From the NCBI RefSeq assembly GCF_033568475.1, contig NC_133123.1:63123522-63187521 (forward strand): DNA of 64,000 nucleotides, read 5' to 3'. The translations under genes and the position numbers were made by a program. Shown piece by piece: positions 1 to 11,600 of this stretch (its first letter is position 1; each line of letters begins with the position of its first letter). The notes beneath the pieces are model-generated. The model was not told the DNA's origin, ran no database searches, and saw nothing but the letters and a program-made list of their open reading frames with translations. Origin of the DNA: Henckelia pumila (lineage: Eukaryota > Streptophyta > Magnoliopsida > Lamiales > Gesneriaceae).

Positions 1-67
1 GGATTGTCACCCATTACCCCAAATAGATTAACTTGTTGACTCTACAGCCGGGCATGAGCTATTATGT

Positions 68-1741
68 TTGTTGGACGACTACCAGGGATACCATCAAATT
101 CCTTTGGCGAAGGAAGATCAGGACAAAGTGAGTTTTGTCACCTCCACCGAGACTTACTGTTATGTGGTAATGCCTTTTGGACTCAAAAATGCTGGTGCTA
201 CTTATCAAAGGTTAATGGACAAAGTGTTCAAGCAACAGATCGGGAAGAACATCGAAGTATACGTGGACGATATTTTGGTCAAGACCCGAACAGCTGAAGG
301 ATTCATCACCAACCTGAACCAGACATTCCGAACTCTGCGAGAGAATCGGTTGAAGTTAAATCCGAGAAAGTGCACATTTGGAGTACAAACTGGGAAATTC
401 CTAGGTTATATGGTCACGAGGAGGGAAATCAAAGCCAATCTAGAGAAAGTACAAGCCATCATCTCCATGGGATCTCCTAAAAATATTCAAGAGGTACAAA
501 GGCTATCTGTAAGGATTGCTGCTTTGGTCCGATTCATATTAAGGTCAGCGGATAAGAGTTTTCCTTTCTTCAAAGCACTTAGGAAAACAAAAAATTTTGA
601 GTGGGATGAACAGAGTGAGCGAGCGAGCTTTCCAGGAACTGAAGACATAGTTGAAAGGTTTACCAGTACTGAACAAATCAGTCCAGGGGGAAGAACTTTT
701 TGTTTATCTGTACGTCACTCAAAGAGGGGCTAGCTCGGTCCTGGTCAGGAAGGAGGGAATAAATCATTTGCTTGTGTACTTCGTCAGTCATGCCCTGAAG
801 GGAGCGAAACTTAATTACATGACTTAAGAAAAGTTGGCCCTAGCCCTTGTCATCACGGCTAGAAAGTTGAGGCCCTACTTCCTATCACACCCGATCAGTG
901 TCCTCACTAATAGTGTTTTGGAAAAAATTGCTGCCAACCCAGATGCATCAGGAAGACTTGTTAAGTGGGTCACCGAATTGAGCGAGTATGATATAAAGTT
1001 TGAACCCCGAGCTGCTATCAAAGCTCAAGCCTTAGCTGATTTTTTGGCAGAGACTGTACAATTAGAGCAGGAAGAGCAATGGAAAATATTTGTGGATGGA
1101 TCATCTTGTCAGACAGGAAATGGGGTCGGGATTGTAATAATCTCACATTGGGGAGAAGAGACCGACATTTCAATAAGGTTGGATTTTCAGGCATCCAATA
1201 ATGAATCAGAGTACGAAGCACTTCTGCTCGGACTTAAAGATGCCCAAAATCTTGGTGTTTCCCGGGCTATTCTCTACTCACACTCGCAATTGGCCATACA
1301 ACAAAGTGATGGAAAATTTGAGATCAAGAATGATAAGATGTTGAAGTATGCCCGAACACTGGAAAAAGCTAAAGGCGAGTTTACCGAAATCACGATGGAA
1401 TTAATCCTGCGCACTGAGAATGAGAAAGCTGATCACCTAGCTCGTCTGGCCAGTTCTATGGGAGAGCTGCCCGGGTCAGTACTGAAAGGGCAAAAATTGG
1501 TCTCTCAACTCGAAATTCTAGATGACATTGTAGCAGAAATGACTGAGGGAGATTGGAGGTATGACATACATAAATAATTGACTAAGAAAGAGCTCTCAGG
1601 AGATAATAAGAGAGCTAAGGAAATTAAGAGAAGAGATCTACGCTTTGTCATGATTGATCGGATCCTTTTCAAAAGGTCCTTCTCCCAAGATCTACTGAAA
1701 TGTTTGGGACCGGACGAGGAAAACTATGTATTAAGGGAGAT
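68..1741 (+). pseudogene. pol: Tat-type pol: reverse transcriptase, RNase H, archaeal-type RNase H
   Basis: A broken polyprotein that once copied element RNA into DNA. Residues read from 68 give the RT core: LDDYQGYHQI, the MPFGLKNAGATYQRLMD block and the catalytic YVDDILVKT box. A frame change near 640-730 and a stop near 825 separate this from an RNase H tail (RKLRPYFLSHPISVLTN). The second RNase H follows at about 1081-1450, with IFVDGSS as its first acidic block and NNESEYEALLLGL as its second. A single in-frame stop at 1575-1577 ends that ORF. The frame then continues into [13 protein letters not shown] and [14 protein letters not shown], the region before the integrase zinc finger. Multiple breaks mean it cannot make a functional protein. 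Confidence 0.85.
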
Positions 1742-3461
1742 TGCTAGTGATACGGCGGTAGGTGCTGTTTTGAGTCAGAGGAAAAACAAGGTATTCCATA
1801 CTATATACTATGCGAGTAAGACTTTAGATGAAGCTCAATTGAATTATGCAACAACTGAAAAAGAATTACTCGCTATAGTATTCGTGTTTGATAAGTTTCA
1901 CTCCTACCTTGTTTTATCTAAAGTTGTTGTGTACACCGATCACTCGTCACTGAAATATTTACTTGACAAAAAGGATGCTAAGCCTAGATTGATTAGGTGG
2001 ATATTACTGTTGAAAGAATTTGATCTGGAAATAAAAGATAAGAAGGGGGTAGAGAACGTAGTGGCGGATCACCTTTCTAGGCTTGAGTGTGTCAGTGAGG
2101 ACACGGGGGAAAAAAATGGTGATATTATTTATTGGTTTCCGGATGAACAATTGTTTTCATTAAAAAATTGCCCATGGTATGCGAATTTTGCTAATTATCT
2201 GGTGACAGGCACACTTCCACCAAATTTGACATTTCACCAACGAAATTTTTTTTTATCTGATGTGAAATATTATTTTTGGGAGGAACCATATTTGTTTAAG
2301 ATATGTGCAGATTCCATGATACGGCGATGTGTGCCAGAAGAAGAGATGCAACCAATCTTGAGCCACTGCCACGATCGAGAGGTTGGCGGTCACTTTGGAC
2401 CGACAAAAACAGCGGCAAAGGTATTAGAATCTGGTTTTTATTGGCCTGCTGTTTTCAGGGATGCTCGTGCATATGTTATTGCATGTGATCGGTGTCAGCG
2501 CACAGGTAACATCTCTAATCGCAATGAAATGCCTTTAAACAATATTATGGAATGCGAGGTATTTGATGTATGGGGCATAGATTTTATGGGGCCATTTCCC
2601 ATATCTTTCTTGAAAAAATATATTTTGGTGGCGGTTGAGTATGTGTCAAAATGGGTCGAAGCAGAGGCTTGTGCAACTCATGATGCTCATGTGGTGTTGA
2701 AATTTTTAAAGAAAAATATTTTTAATCGCTTTGGCACACCACGGGCGATCATTAGTGATGGTGGGACACATTTTTGCAACAAATTATTTGAAAAACTTTT
2801 GGCAAAATATGGTGTCACGCACAAGATCTCTACTACATACCATCCCCAGACTAGTGGGCAAGTGAAAGTGTCAAACCGTGAAATAAAAAGAATTTTGGAA
2901 AAAACGGTGAACACAAGTAGAAAAGATTGGTCCGTCAGGTTAGATGACGCCCTATGGGAATATCGCACTGCTTTCAAGACACCTATAGGCACTACACCTT
3001 ATAGGTTACTTTTTGGTAAATCATGTCATCTGCCTGTTGAATTGGAGCATAAATCATATTGGGCGATTAAATCACTAAATTTTGATTTTGTAGCTGCAGG
3101 TGAAAAGAGACTATTAGAGTTGGCCCAGCTGGAAGAATTCCGTGATAAAGCATATGATCTGGCACTATCCTATAAAGAACGCACGAAAAGAAGTCATGAC
3201 AAGCGCATCATGCAAAGAGAATTCAAAGAAGGAGACGCGGTGTTGCTTTTTAACTCAAGTTTGAGGTTGTTTCCAGGCAAGCTAAAATCGCAATGGTCTG
3301 GACCATTTGTCATTAAAAAAACCTACCCTTCCGGAGCAATTATGCTGACCGACTCCAAAGAGAAGAAGTTCACTGTCAATGCTCAACGCCTGAAGCACTA
3401 CATGGGCGAGCACTTTGAGCCGAAAGTTGGAACAACTGTGTTCCAGTCAGAGACCGCATAA
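1578..3461 (+). pseudogene. Chimeric ORF: Tat fragment fused to Athila-like RNase H and integrase
   Basis: An open frame of about 627 codons crosses the insertion junction at 1741/1742. The first 54 or so codons are Tat sequence before its integrase. The rest is Athila-like: RNase H tail ([17 protein letters not shown]), the integrase HHCC finger ([12 protein letters not shown], then CDRCQRTG), the DDE core ([17 protein letters not shown], then a Glu in the [10 protein letters not shown] stretch) and a C-terminal region with [16 protein letters not shown] ending at 3461. The listed start is a TTG directly after a stop, so there is no true initiation codon. The Athila-like part has no stop from 1742 to 3461 and is better preserved than the second copy on the minus strand. 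Confidence 0.8.
1737..1741. repeat. Target-site duplication GAGAT of the nested composite element
   Basis: GAGAT at 1737-1741 is repeated at 14113-14117. Removing 1742-14112 and one copy restores the Tat reading frame across REIHEGC. This is the five-base duplication expected of a Ty3/Gypsy integrase and fixes both ends of the insertion. Confidence 0.85.
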
Positions 3462-3604
3462 ATCTAATTCTGACAAAGTCAAGCTCTAGACTATAAATTG
3501 AGAACTATCTCTTCATCCCCTATTTGTTATTTCAGTTGAACCTTTTATTACCGTTTCGTGTCATTTTATTTTTTTGATTTTGCTAAAAAAAAAAAAGTTT
3601 TGAA

Positions 3605-3790
3605 GGGCCCGGAGCACGCCTAGGCGGGATACTTCATCCGCCAGGGCGTGAATTTCACTGGTTTGAGTTTTTTTCATTCACGCTATAATGTGATGTTTCC
3701 TACGCTATAGCGTGAAAAGTTCGGGATTCCATTTTTTTTAAGTCACGCTATAGCGTGAACTTCATCACGCCGCGGCACGACAGATCTGCG
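3605..3790. repeat. Palindrome-rich spacer between integrase and third ORF
   Basis: This spacer holds several copies of a short motif built on TCACGCTATAGCGTGA, a perfect 16-base palindrome. Full or near-full copies start near 3677, 3699 and 3752. Partial copies (CACGCC, GGGCGTGAA, TCACGCCGCGGC) start near 3614, 3641 and 3764. The same motif family fills the U3 part of this element's LTRs (6616-6800 and 13800-13915). The sequence between here and 4031 is pyrimidine-rich and leader-like. Confidence 0.7.
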
Positions 3791-4031
3791 GATTAAAAAA
3801 TGCCGACCCCCTTTCATTTTCACTCACCCCTCTCTTAATTTCTCCCTTTTGTTCGAACCCTAAGCCCCTCCCATCTTAAAAATCCGTCGATTCACGCCCA
3901 AATCTCTCAAATTCTCAGGTTTCGATCGGTGAGGAAGCTCCAAGCGTCATTCCCTAACGCCTCGTCTCACTCCTAGAAGTCTAAAATGGTGCGAAAGGTC
4001 AAATTTCGAGACTCCAAGCTTCAATTTCTTC

Positions 4032-5171
4032 ATGGGACCAAAAAGAGCTAAGGTTGGGGGTTCTTCATCATCTTCTTCATCAGTTATCGCGGGTAAGTTT
4101 GTTTCCCAAGAGGCCAAGAACCGGTATGATCATTCTAAGATTAATCGTACTCTATGGCCCGAGAGGGGCTTTCATTTGTCTACAAATTCTGGGATAGGGT
4201 GTTATATTCATGATATCATAGAAGATAGAAACTGGAACTTGTTTTGTGCTCAACCGAAAGCGGGAGTTATACCATTGGTCCGGGAGTTCTATGCCAATGC
4301 TAAAGAGGGCAAGGAACGGACGGTGTTTGTGAGAGTAAAGTGGGTGAATTATGGAGAGGCAACGATTAACGAGTTGTTTGGATTGCCCTAAGTTGATACG
4401 ATTGAGTATGACGCACTTTGTGCGGAACCGGATAATATGGCGATTATGCGGGATTTAGCTCATGATGGGGTAATGTGGAGTGATCCCGTCAAATTTTTGA
4501 ATTTTAAGGCCATGTATCTTAAGATTAAGCCGTCATTGTGGTATGTTTTTTTGGTTCGCCGGTTGATGCCCGTGTCCCATGTTAGCGAAGTTCATATGGA
4601 TCGGGCAGTACTGTTGTTCGCAATTATGAAGGGAATGCCAATCAATGTTGGCCGCATTATCTCAAGCCAGATTCTACAATGCGCCAACAACCCAAAATCA
4701 AAGCTATTTTTCCCGACTATCATTACAGAGTTGTGCGCTTTGGCCAATGTTGACATGGGTGTGGATGATGAATGGATCCAACCGCTACAGGCCATCGACG
4801 AGAAGATATATGAGGGGATGAAGGACAATCGAACCAAGCTTAGAACTGGAGCGAGTTCTAGTTCCGAGCCACCTCAACCTCTGAAGAAGAAGACGAACAA
4901 TGAGAAGGTGGATGATATTTGTGCATGGATTGCGCGTCAGGATGCATATCAGGCATATCGGAATGAATATGACCGGGTCAATGCCCAGTATATGATATCC
5001 ACTGAGTCTATGACGCGTGACATTGTCACCCACTTTGATTTTGATGCTTCACGGTACCCGCATCCACCACTGTACCCACCGCCATTTGCTCACCCATCTG
5101 CATTGGGAGCACCACACACTGAGGAAGAAGGCGTCCCACCACCAGAACATGAAGAAGAGGAGGAGGATTGA
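4032..5171 (+). pseudogene. Third ORF of Athila-like element, putative plant transposon protein domain
   Basis: A frame of 379 codons after the integrase, interrupted by one in-frame stop (TAA at 4389-4391). The segment RNWNLFCAQP, the VFVRVKWVNYGEATINELFG stretch and the following all-alpha region resemble the uncharacterised 'putative plant transposon protein' domain (PF20167-type), by recognition only. The start is serine-rich (GGSSSSSSSV) and the C-terminus is Pro/His- then Glu-rich, ending EHEEEEED. No signal peptide or clear transmembrane segment is visible, so an envelope role is not supported. Its place between integrase and 3' LTR matches the extra ORF of Athila elements. The biochemical role is unknown. 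Confidence 0.65.
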
Positions 5172-6418
5172 TCCACCGCCAGGGGAGTTTTGCTTTTATT
5201 TTCTTTTTGTTTTTATTTTTTGGTTTCTCGTTCTTGTGTTTTAGTTCGGTCACAGTGAGGACACTGCAGAGTCTTAGTATGAGGGGGACTCGTCGTGCGT
5301 TTGTGTTAGTTGTTTGTGTTGTTTATTTTTTTGCGTTTAGTTCATTTTGTTTAGTTGTCTCTGTTGCTTAGTTTGTTATGTGTTTAGTTGAAAAAAAAAA
5401 GAGAAGCCAGTGTTGATGTTGGATTGATGCGAATTTATTTTGAAAGTGTTGGTAATTGACAGACTAGCATCCTTGAAATTTTGAATCATGAAACCCACGA
5501 GTAGAGAGTGCACCTCCTTTTGCATGAATTGTTGTGAATAATGAAGTGTGTGGAGTGTGATGAACTGTTAAACTGGAGAAGCTCTTGTGACATTAGATAC
5601 TTGCAGAAATCAAGCATGCATTCTCGGAACTTAGCTGACTGATATTGCCAAATAAATGTGTTGAAGCCGTTTAAACTCCTGAGTCTTTCATGAAAAAAAA
5701 TATATATATAAAAAAGAGCCATCCCTGAGTTTCTTGGTTAGCTTAGTTGAAAAATAATGGAGTGTACCTTGCATAATCATTAAACTCCATTTGATAAATG
5801 TCTTTGGCTATTTTCTCTTTTACTCCTGTCCCAAACCAAATCTATATCCGATGAAGTACAGTGATGGTTTCTTGCAAAAAGAAACAGAGGATGGAGAAAC
5901 TAAGGTGAGGGGCGGCCTAATGAAATTAATGAATTCGGAATTGAATTCGAGGCAAAAAGGTGGAAATGTAAAGTGTAGAGGATATCGGATGAAAAATCTG
6001 ATTGTGTTAAATAATGGATGTTGTACCCTCTTCATTGTGCATATTCTTCCAATCTTTTATATCCCATACCCCAAGACAAATAATCACTTGTGTTCAGTCA
6101 GTGACGGTTGAAGAGATGCGTGTGGAAACTATACTTGTGTTGACATGTCACTTTAGCCATCTGGGGCAACTGGATTAGCACGAAATACATGACATTAGGA
6201 TCAATATCACACACACACGTCCACTTCTCTCTCAAGGGTGTAATGTGAGAACTTTGTAGGGATGCATTGCTTGAGTTTAAATTGAAAAGAAAAAGAAAAT
6301 GTTCACTGTCACTCTCCGAGGGTTTTCGGATTAAAATTATGTATTTTTGAACTGCAAGTTTGTGTTTTGGCTTTAACCTATTTTGCTCGGGGCGAGCAAA
6401 AGGCTAGTATGAGGGGGT
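5172..6418 (+). other. 3' UTR of the Athila-like arm, with two hairpin-plus-purine tracts
   Basis: No gene. CAGTG-AGGA-CACTG (5253-5266) is a small hairpin followed by a purine tract (GAGGGGGA, 5281-5288). A second, stronger hairpin lies at 6381-6401: stem TTTTGCTCG, loop GGG, stem CGAGCAAAA. It is followed by GAGGGGG at 6411-6417 directly before the LTR. The second purine tract is the expected plus-strand primer site. The first is an internal look-alike. Confidence 0.7.
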
Positions 6419-7804
6419 TGATAGAACCCAAAAATGCATGCTAAGTTAGATTATTTTGGGTTCCATTGACCATGTGATTTGTGGTTTGTTTCGTGTTTCC
6501 GTTTAAAATTTGAGTTTTCAAGCTTTATATTATGCACTCATGCGTTTAAGTTGTTTTGTAGGAAAAAGACGGAAGACGGAGCTCGAAAAGTGCGGTGTTA
6601 AAGCTGGAGGCAGAGATTTTCACGCTATAGCCTGCCATATCCTGCGCCATGGCGTAAACCGTGGATTATGAAAAAAAAAAACAGAACTTTTCATGCTATG
6701 GCGTGATGTTTCCTCCGCCATAGCGTGAACTGGGAAAAAGTAAAGAATGGAAACAAAACTTTTCATGCCATAGCGTGACATTCTTAGGCCATGGCGCAGG
6801 TCGTTGAGTAAAAAAAGGAAAATTGCAAAGCAAGGACTCTTGGAGATAAATAGGGATTGATTTTTAAAATTTAAGGGGATCTTTTTTGCACATCTCTGGG
6901 CGGCTGAGATATCAAAAACTAGAGAAACGGAGCGGGAGGAGTGAAGAACAATCGTGAAGCAATTTCTCCTCTTCTTCTTAAATTCTTTTCTGTTATTTTT
7001 GTTTTGAAGAAAACATTTTGATGTTAGTTATGAGTTTTATTTGTAGCTAAACCTCTTGTGTTGAGATTTAGGGGATCCGACCCCAGTTGTCGACTCACGA
7101 ATATTGGTTTTTGACTTCTAATGAATGTTTAATTATGCTATTGATTTGTTTTGCATTGTTGGAGCGTAGCTAACTCTCTCAATATTTCTATATCATATTT
7201 TATTTCGAAAGAAAATTTCATGATAGGAACAAATAGCATGATTCATGGATCTATAATTTACATAGACATATGAAATTGGGTACATGTTGATAGTGATAGT
7301 CCAGTAGATCGAAAGCTAAGGGATTCCACAAGTTGTGAATGCAATCATCTATGATAAATAATTGAAGACATTTGATTATTTCATAGCATCGAATTAGTTT
7401 AGCATAACTTGAAAGAATATGTTAATGAATTAGGGAATCTTGTCAAAAACGTGAATTGGTTGTTGGAAGCAATTTTCAGATTCGACTAGGGGAAGGTGAC
7501 CCGACAATCTCAACATTATCTCCATCATTTGAATTTAATTCACTAAGATTGATTCAATTCTAGATTTTTATTTATTTCTGAGTTTGTTAATTCTCTTGTC
7601 ATTAAGTAGTTAATAAAAACAATACTCATTTTTCGTAAAAGTGAAATAAGGATTAGTATTTAGGTAGAAGTTGTGCACTAGTCCCTGTGGACGATACTCA
7701 TATTCACATATTATATTATAATTTGCATCGTGCACTTGTGATTATCTCGAGCTTGCGAGATATAATTATTTTCTGAGATTCATAGTGCAAGTAAAGCTCG
7801 ATCA
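6419..7804 (+). repeat. LTR of Athila-like composite, plus orientation
   Basis: It begins TGATAGAACCCAAAAATGC directly after the purine tract and ends GCTCGATCA. It is 1386 bp and matches the inverted LTR at 12800-14112 along its length. It is about 73 bp longer because of an extra palindrome-bearing segment near 6690-6760. The array of CATAGCGTGA-type motifs lies at 6616-6800, upstream of an AT-rich GATAAATAGGG stretch (about 6845) that may act as the core promoter. Confidence 0.85.
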
Positions 7805-7806
7805 AG

Positions 7807-7823
7807 TTTTTGGTTACCAAAAA
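7807..7823. other. Hairpin at the junction of the two inverted arms
   Basis: TTTTTGG-TTA-CCAAAAA sits exactly where the sequence after the plus LTR (AGTTTTTGG, the start of the normal LTR-primer-site boundary) meets minus-strand integrase coding sequence (rc of ..CTTTTTGGTAA..). A 7-base stem with a 3-base loop at a head-to-head junction suggests foldback or strand-switch priming during reverse transcription. That mechanism is an inference. Confidence 0.7.
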
Positions 7824-9419
7824 GTAACCTATAAGGTGTAGTGCCTATAGGTGTCTTGAAAGCAGTGCGATATGCCCATAGGGCGTCATCTAACCTGACA
7901 GACCAATATTTTCTACTTGTGTTCACCGTTTTTTCCAAAATTCTTTTTATTTCACGGTTTGACACTTCCACTTGCCCACTGGTCTGGGGATGGTACGAAG
8001 TAGAGATCTTGTGCGTGACACCATATTTTGCCAAAAGTTTTTCTAATAATTTGTTGCAAAAATGTGTCCCACCATCACTAATGATCGCCCGTGGTGTGCC
8101 AAAGCGATTAAAAATGTTTTTCTTTAAAAATTTCAACACCACATGAGCATCATTAGTTGCACAAGCCTCTGCTTCGACCCATTTTGACACATAGTCAACC
8201 GCCACCAAAATATATTTTTTCAAGAAAGATGTGGGAAACGGCCCCATAAAATCTATGCCCCATACATCAAATACCTCGCATTCCATAATATTGTTTAAAG
8301 GCATTTCATTGCGATTAGAGACGTTACCTGTGCGCTGACACCGATCACATGCAATAACATATGCACGAGCATCCCTAAAAACAACAGGCCAATAAAAACC
8401 AGATTCTAATACCTTTGCCGCTGTTTTTGTCGGTCCAAAGTGACCGCCAACCTCTCGATCGTGGCAGTGGCTCAAGATTGGTTGCATCTCTTCTTCTGGC
8501 ACACATTGCCGTATCATGGAATCTGCACAGATCTTAAACAAAAATGGTTCCTCCCAAAAATAATATTTCACATCAGATAAAAATTTCTTTCGTTGGTGAA
8601 ATGTCAAATTTGGTGGAAATGTGCCTGTCACCAGATAATTAGCAAAATTCGCATACCATGGGCAATTTTTTAATGAAAACAATTGTTCATCCGAAAACCA
8701 ATCATCAATATCACCATTTTTTTCCCCCGTGTCCTCACTGACACACTCAAGCCTAGAAAGGTGATCCGCCACTATGTTCTCTACCCCCTTCTTATCTTTT
8801 ATTTCCAGATCAAATTCTTGCAACAGTAATATCCACCTAATCAATCTAGGCTTAGCATCCTTTTTGGCAAGTAAATATTTCAGTGCCGAGTGATCGGTGT
8901 ACACAACAACTTTAGATAAAACAAGGTAGGAGTGAACTTATCAAACGCGAATACTATAGCGAGTAATTCTTTTTCAGTTGTTGCATAATTCAATTGAGCT
9001 TCATCTAAAGTCTTACTCGCATAGTATATAGTATGGAATACCTTGTTTTTCCTCTGACCCAAAACAGCACCTATCGCCGTATCGCTAGCATCGCACATTA
9101 CCTCGAATGGAAGATCCCAATCAGGAGCTACCAACACAGGAGCTGTCACCAGTCGCTCCTTCAAGATCTCAAATGCCTGCACACAATTATAATTAAAGTC
9201 AAACGGTACATCTTTCATTAGTAAAGAGGATAGGGGTTTAGCAATTTTAGAAAAATCTTTGATAAAACGCCGGTAGAAACCAGCGTGCCCTAAGAAACTT
9301 CTCACTCCCTTAATAGATGTTGGTGGAGGTAGATTTTTTATGACTTCCACTTTTGCTTTATCCACCTCCATTCCCTGTTCAGAAATTTTGTGCCCAAGCA
9401 CAATGCCTTCCTGTACCAT
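7824..9419 (-). pseudogene. Athila-like RNase H and integrase, second (minus) copy, truncated
   Basis: It reads from RT/RNase H (SEQGMEVDKAKVEVIKNLPP, the VRSFLGHAGFYRRFIKDFS block, CDASDTAIGAVLGQRKNK) into the RNase H tail and integrase ([53 protein letters not shown]). It then stops at LLFG, where the arm joins the inverted LTR. A frameshift near 8930 separates the two ORFs. It duplicates 1742-3020 in inverted orientation with scattered substitutions (for example [10 protein letters not shown] against [10 protein letters not shown]). The C-terminal integrase region after LLFG is missing. Confidence 0.85.
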
Positions 9420-11600
9420 TTTATAACACTTTTCTCAATTCAAAACCAATTTAGTTTTCTCACATCGTAATTGCACCAAATGCAAATTTTTCAGACAATC
9501 ATCAAAAGAAGATCCAAAAATAGAAAAGTCATCCATAAATATCTCTAGGAAATTCTATGTCATGTCATGAAAAATAGCAGTCATACATCTTTGAAAAGTG
9601 GCGGGTGCATTACACAATCCAAACGGCATCCGCCTATACGCAAAAGTACCATAAGGGCAAGTGAAAGTTGTTTTCTCTTGGTCTTCTGGTGCAATCATGA
9701 TTTGATTATATCCCGAATACCCATCTAGAAAGCAATAAAATTCATGACCCGACAATCGCTCAAGCATTTGATCAATGAAGGGGAGGGGAAAATGATCCTT
9801 ACGGGTGGCGTCATTCAACTTCCTATAATCAATGCACACACGCCAACCCGTAACCGTTCTAGTGGGTATCAACTCATTTTTGTCATTTTTTATCACAGTT
9901 ATACCACCTTTATTAGGAACACATTGTATAGGACTCACCCATGCGCTGTCAGAAATAGGATAGATGATACCTGCGTCCAAGAGTTTAATGGTTTCAGCTT
10001 TTACTACCTCTTGCATCTTCGGGTTCAGCCTCCGCTGAGGTTCAACCACAGAAGAGTACTTATCCTCCATCAAAATTTTGTGCATGCAAATCGATGGATT
10101 GATTCCCTTAATGTCAGCCACTTTCCATGCGAAGGCTCTCTTATGCTCCTTTAAGATGTGTACCAACTTTTCCTCCATCACACCTGTAAGACAAGAAGAA
10201 ATAATAACAGGTAAATTATTATCATCACCCAAATAAACATATTTTAGATGTGAAGGTAAAGGTTTGAGTTCTAGAGTAGGTGGTGCATCTATGCTTGGTT
10301 GTTGAAGGACTAAATCCTGCCTATCTCCCAATTCTTTGAGTATGAATCGCACTTGCTTCTTCAATGGAGGATTAGCAGTAAAATATGCAATGATATTTTT
10401 CCTCTCTTCATCAAAGTCATCCTCACATCCATCATTTATAAGTGCAACTTCTAAAGGGTCTTTTAACTCATCTTGCACAAAATTATGAACAAGTGAATCC
10501 AATACATCAATTTTAAAACAATCATTATTGTGCAGTGTGTGCTTTAGTGCATTAAAAACATCAAAAGTGATTTCCTCCTCTCCTACTCTCAATAACAACT
10601 TCCCTTTTTGCACGTCAATTAGGGCTTTTCCAGTCGCCAGAAAAGGTCTGCCCAAGATCAATGGCATATCCAGGTCCTCCTCCATGTCAAGCACCACAAA
10701 ATCTACTGGGAAAATAAATTTGTCCACTTTAACCAGCACATTTTCAATTATTCCTCGTGGATACTTTATGGATCTATCTGCCAGTTGCAGAGAAACTCTT
10801 GTAGGCTTTGGTTCTCCCATTCCAAGCTTCCTAAACACAGAAAATGGCATCAAGCTAATGCTGGCACCCAAATCACAAAGAGCCTTATGAAAAACCACAT
10901 CACCAATCATGCAAGGGATAGAAAAACTCCCTGGATCTTTCAACTTCGGTGGAATTTTGTTTTGCACTAATGAAGAACAATTCTCAGTTAAGTTGACCAT
11001 GGCACGCTCCTCTATTTTTCTCTTGCCTGCTAAGATTTTCTTCAAAATTTTTGCATAACTAGGCATTTGCAACAATGCATCAGCAAAAGGTATATTAATA
11101 TGTAACTTCTTAAACACCTCAAGAAATTTTGAAAATTGCGAATCAAGTTTCGCTTTCTTCAGTGCTGCAGGAAACGGAGGTGGAATAACAATATTAGATT
11201 TTGATAAGGGTGATTGTGTAGAGTCAGATGACTTACCTGTAGATGGCTCTTTCTCACCCTCCTTCTTTTTCTCTTTGTGCTCCAACTCCTTGGTTTCCAG
11301 TTTCTTCCCACTTCGCAACTCTACGGCCTTTAATTGCTCCTTTGGATTAGTCTCAGTGTCACTTGGCAAAGTTCCTGGCTCTCGATTTGACATCCTCTTT
11401 GCCAGCTGCCCTATTTGATTTTCCAAACTTCTTATAGTTGCGTCTTGGTTCTGCATTCGAGTCTTAGTGGATGATATAAAATTTTGCATCATTTGCTCTA
11501 AACTGGACTTCTCCTCTTGAGGTTGCTTCACAGAATTTTGATTTTGATATGGCCTAGACTGATTGTTTTGACCACCCCAAGAAAAATTCGGATGTTTCCT
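9420..11600 (-). pseudogene. Athila-like gag C-terminus, protease and reverse transcriptase
   Basis: In order on the minus strand: a charged linker (SGKKLETKELEHKEKKKEGE), the aspartic protease region (KALCDLGASISLMPFSVFRK with the D-x-G-type active site), then RT with WRVCIDYRKLNDATRKDHFP, LDGYSGYNQI, MPFGLCNAPATFQRCM and the catalytic FMDDFSIFG just after a stop at 9555-9557. A second stop lies near 9436. The frame is the same as gag upstream and RNase H downstream, so this was one continuous gag-pol with a few point nonsense changes. Confidence 0.88.

Larger units (their letters stand above)
1..1741 (+). mobile_element. Tat-lineage Ty3/Gypsy retrotransposon, first part
   Basis: This is the internal part of an LTR retrotransposon that begins before the window. 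Reading 5' to 3' it carries reverse transcriptase, RNase H, a second archaeal-type RNase H and the start of the integrase region. The dual RNase H order is typical of the Tat/Ogre/Retand group. The element breaks off at 1741, inside the stretch read as LREI, and resumes at 14113 with EIHEGCCGN, so the two parts are one element split by the insertion 1742-14112. Later parts lie at 14113-15331 and 24171-24640. No LTR of this element is recognisable in the window. Confidence 0.85.

Noticed and set aside
4032..5171. Third ORF as a viral envelope protein
   Set aside because: No signal peptide, no transmembrane segment and no fusion-type features. The resemblance is to an uncharacterised plant transposon domain.
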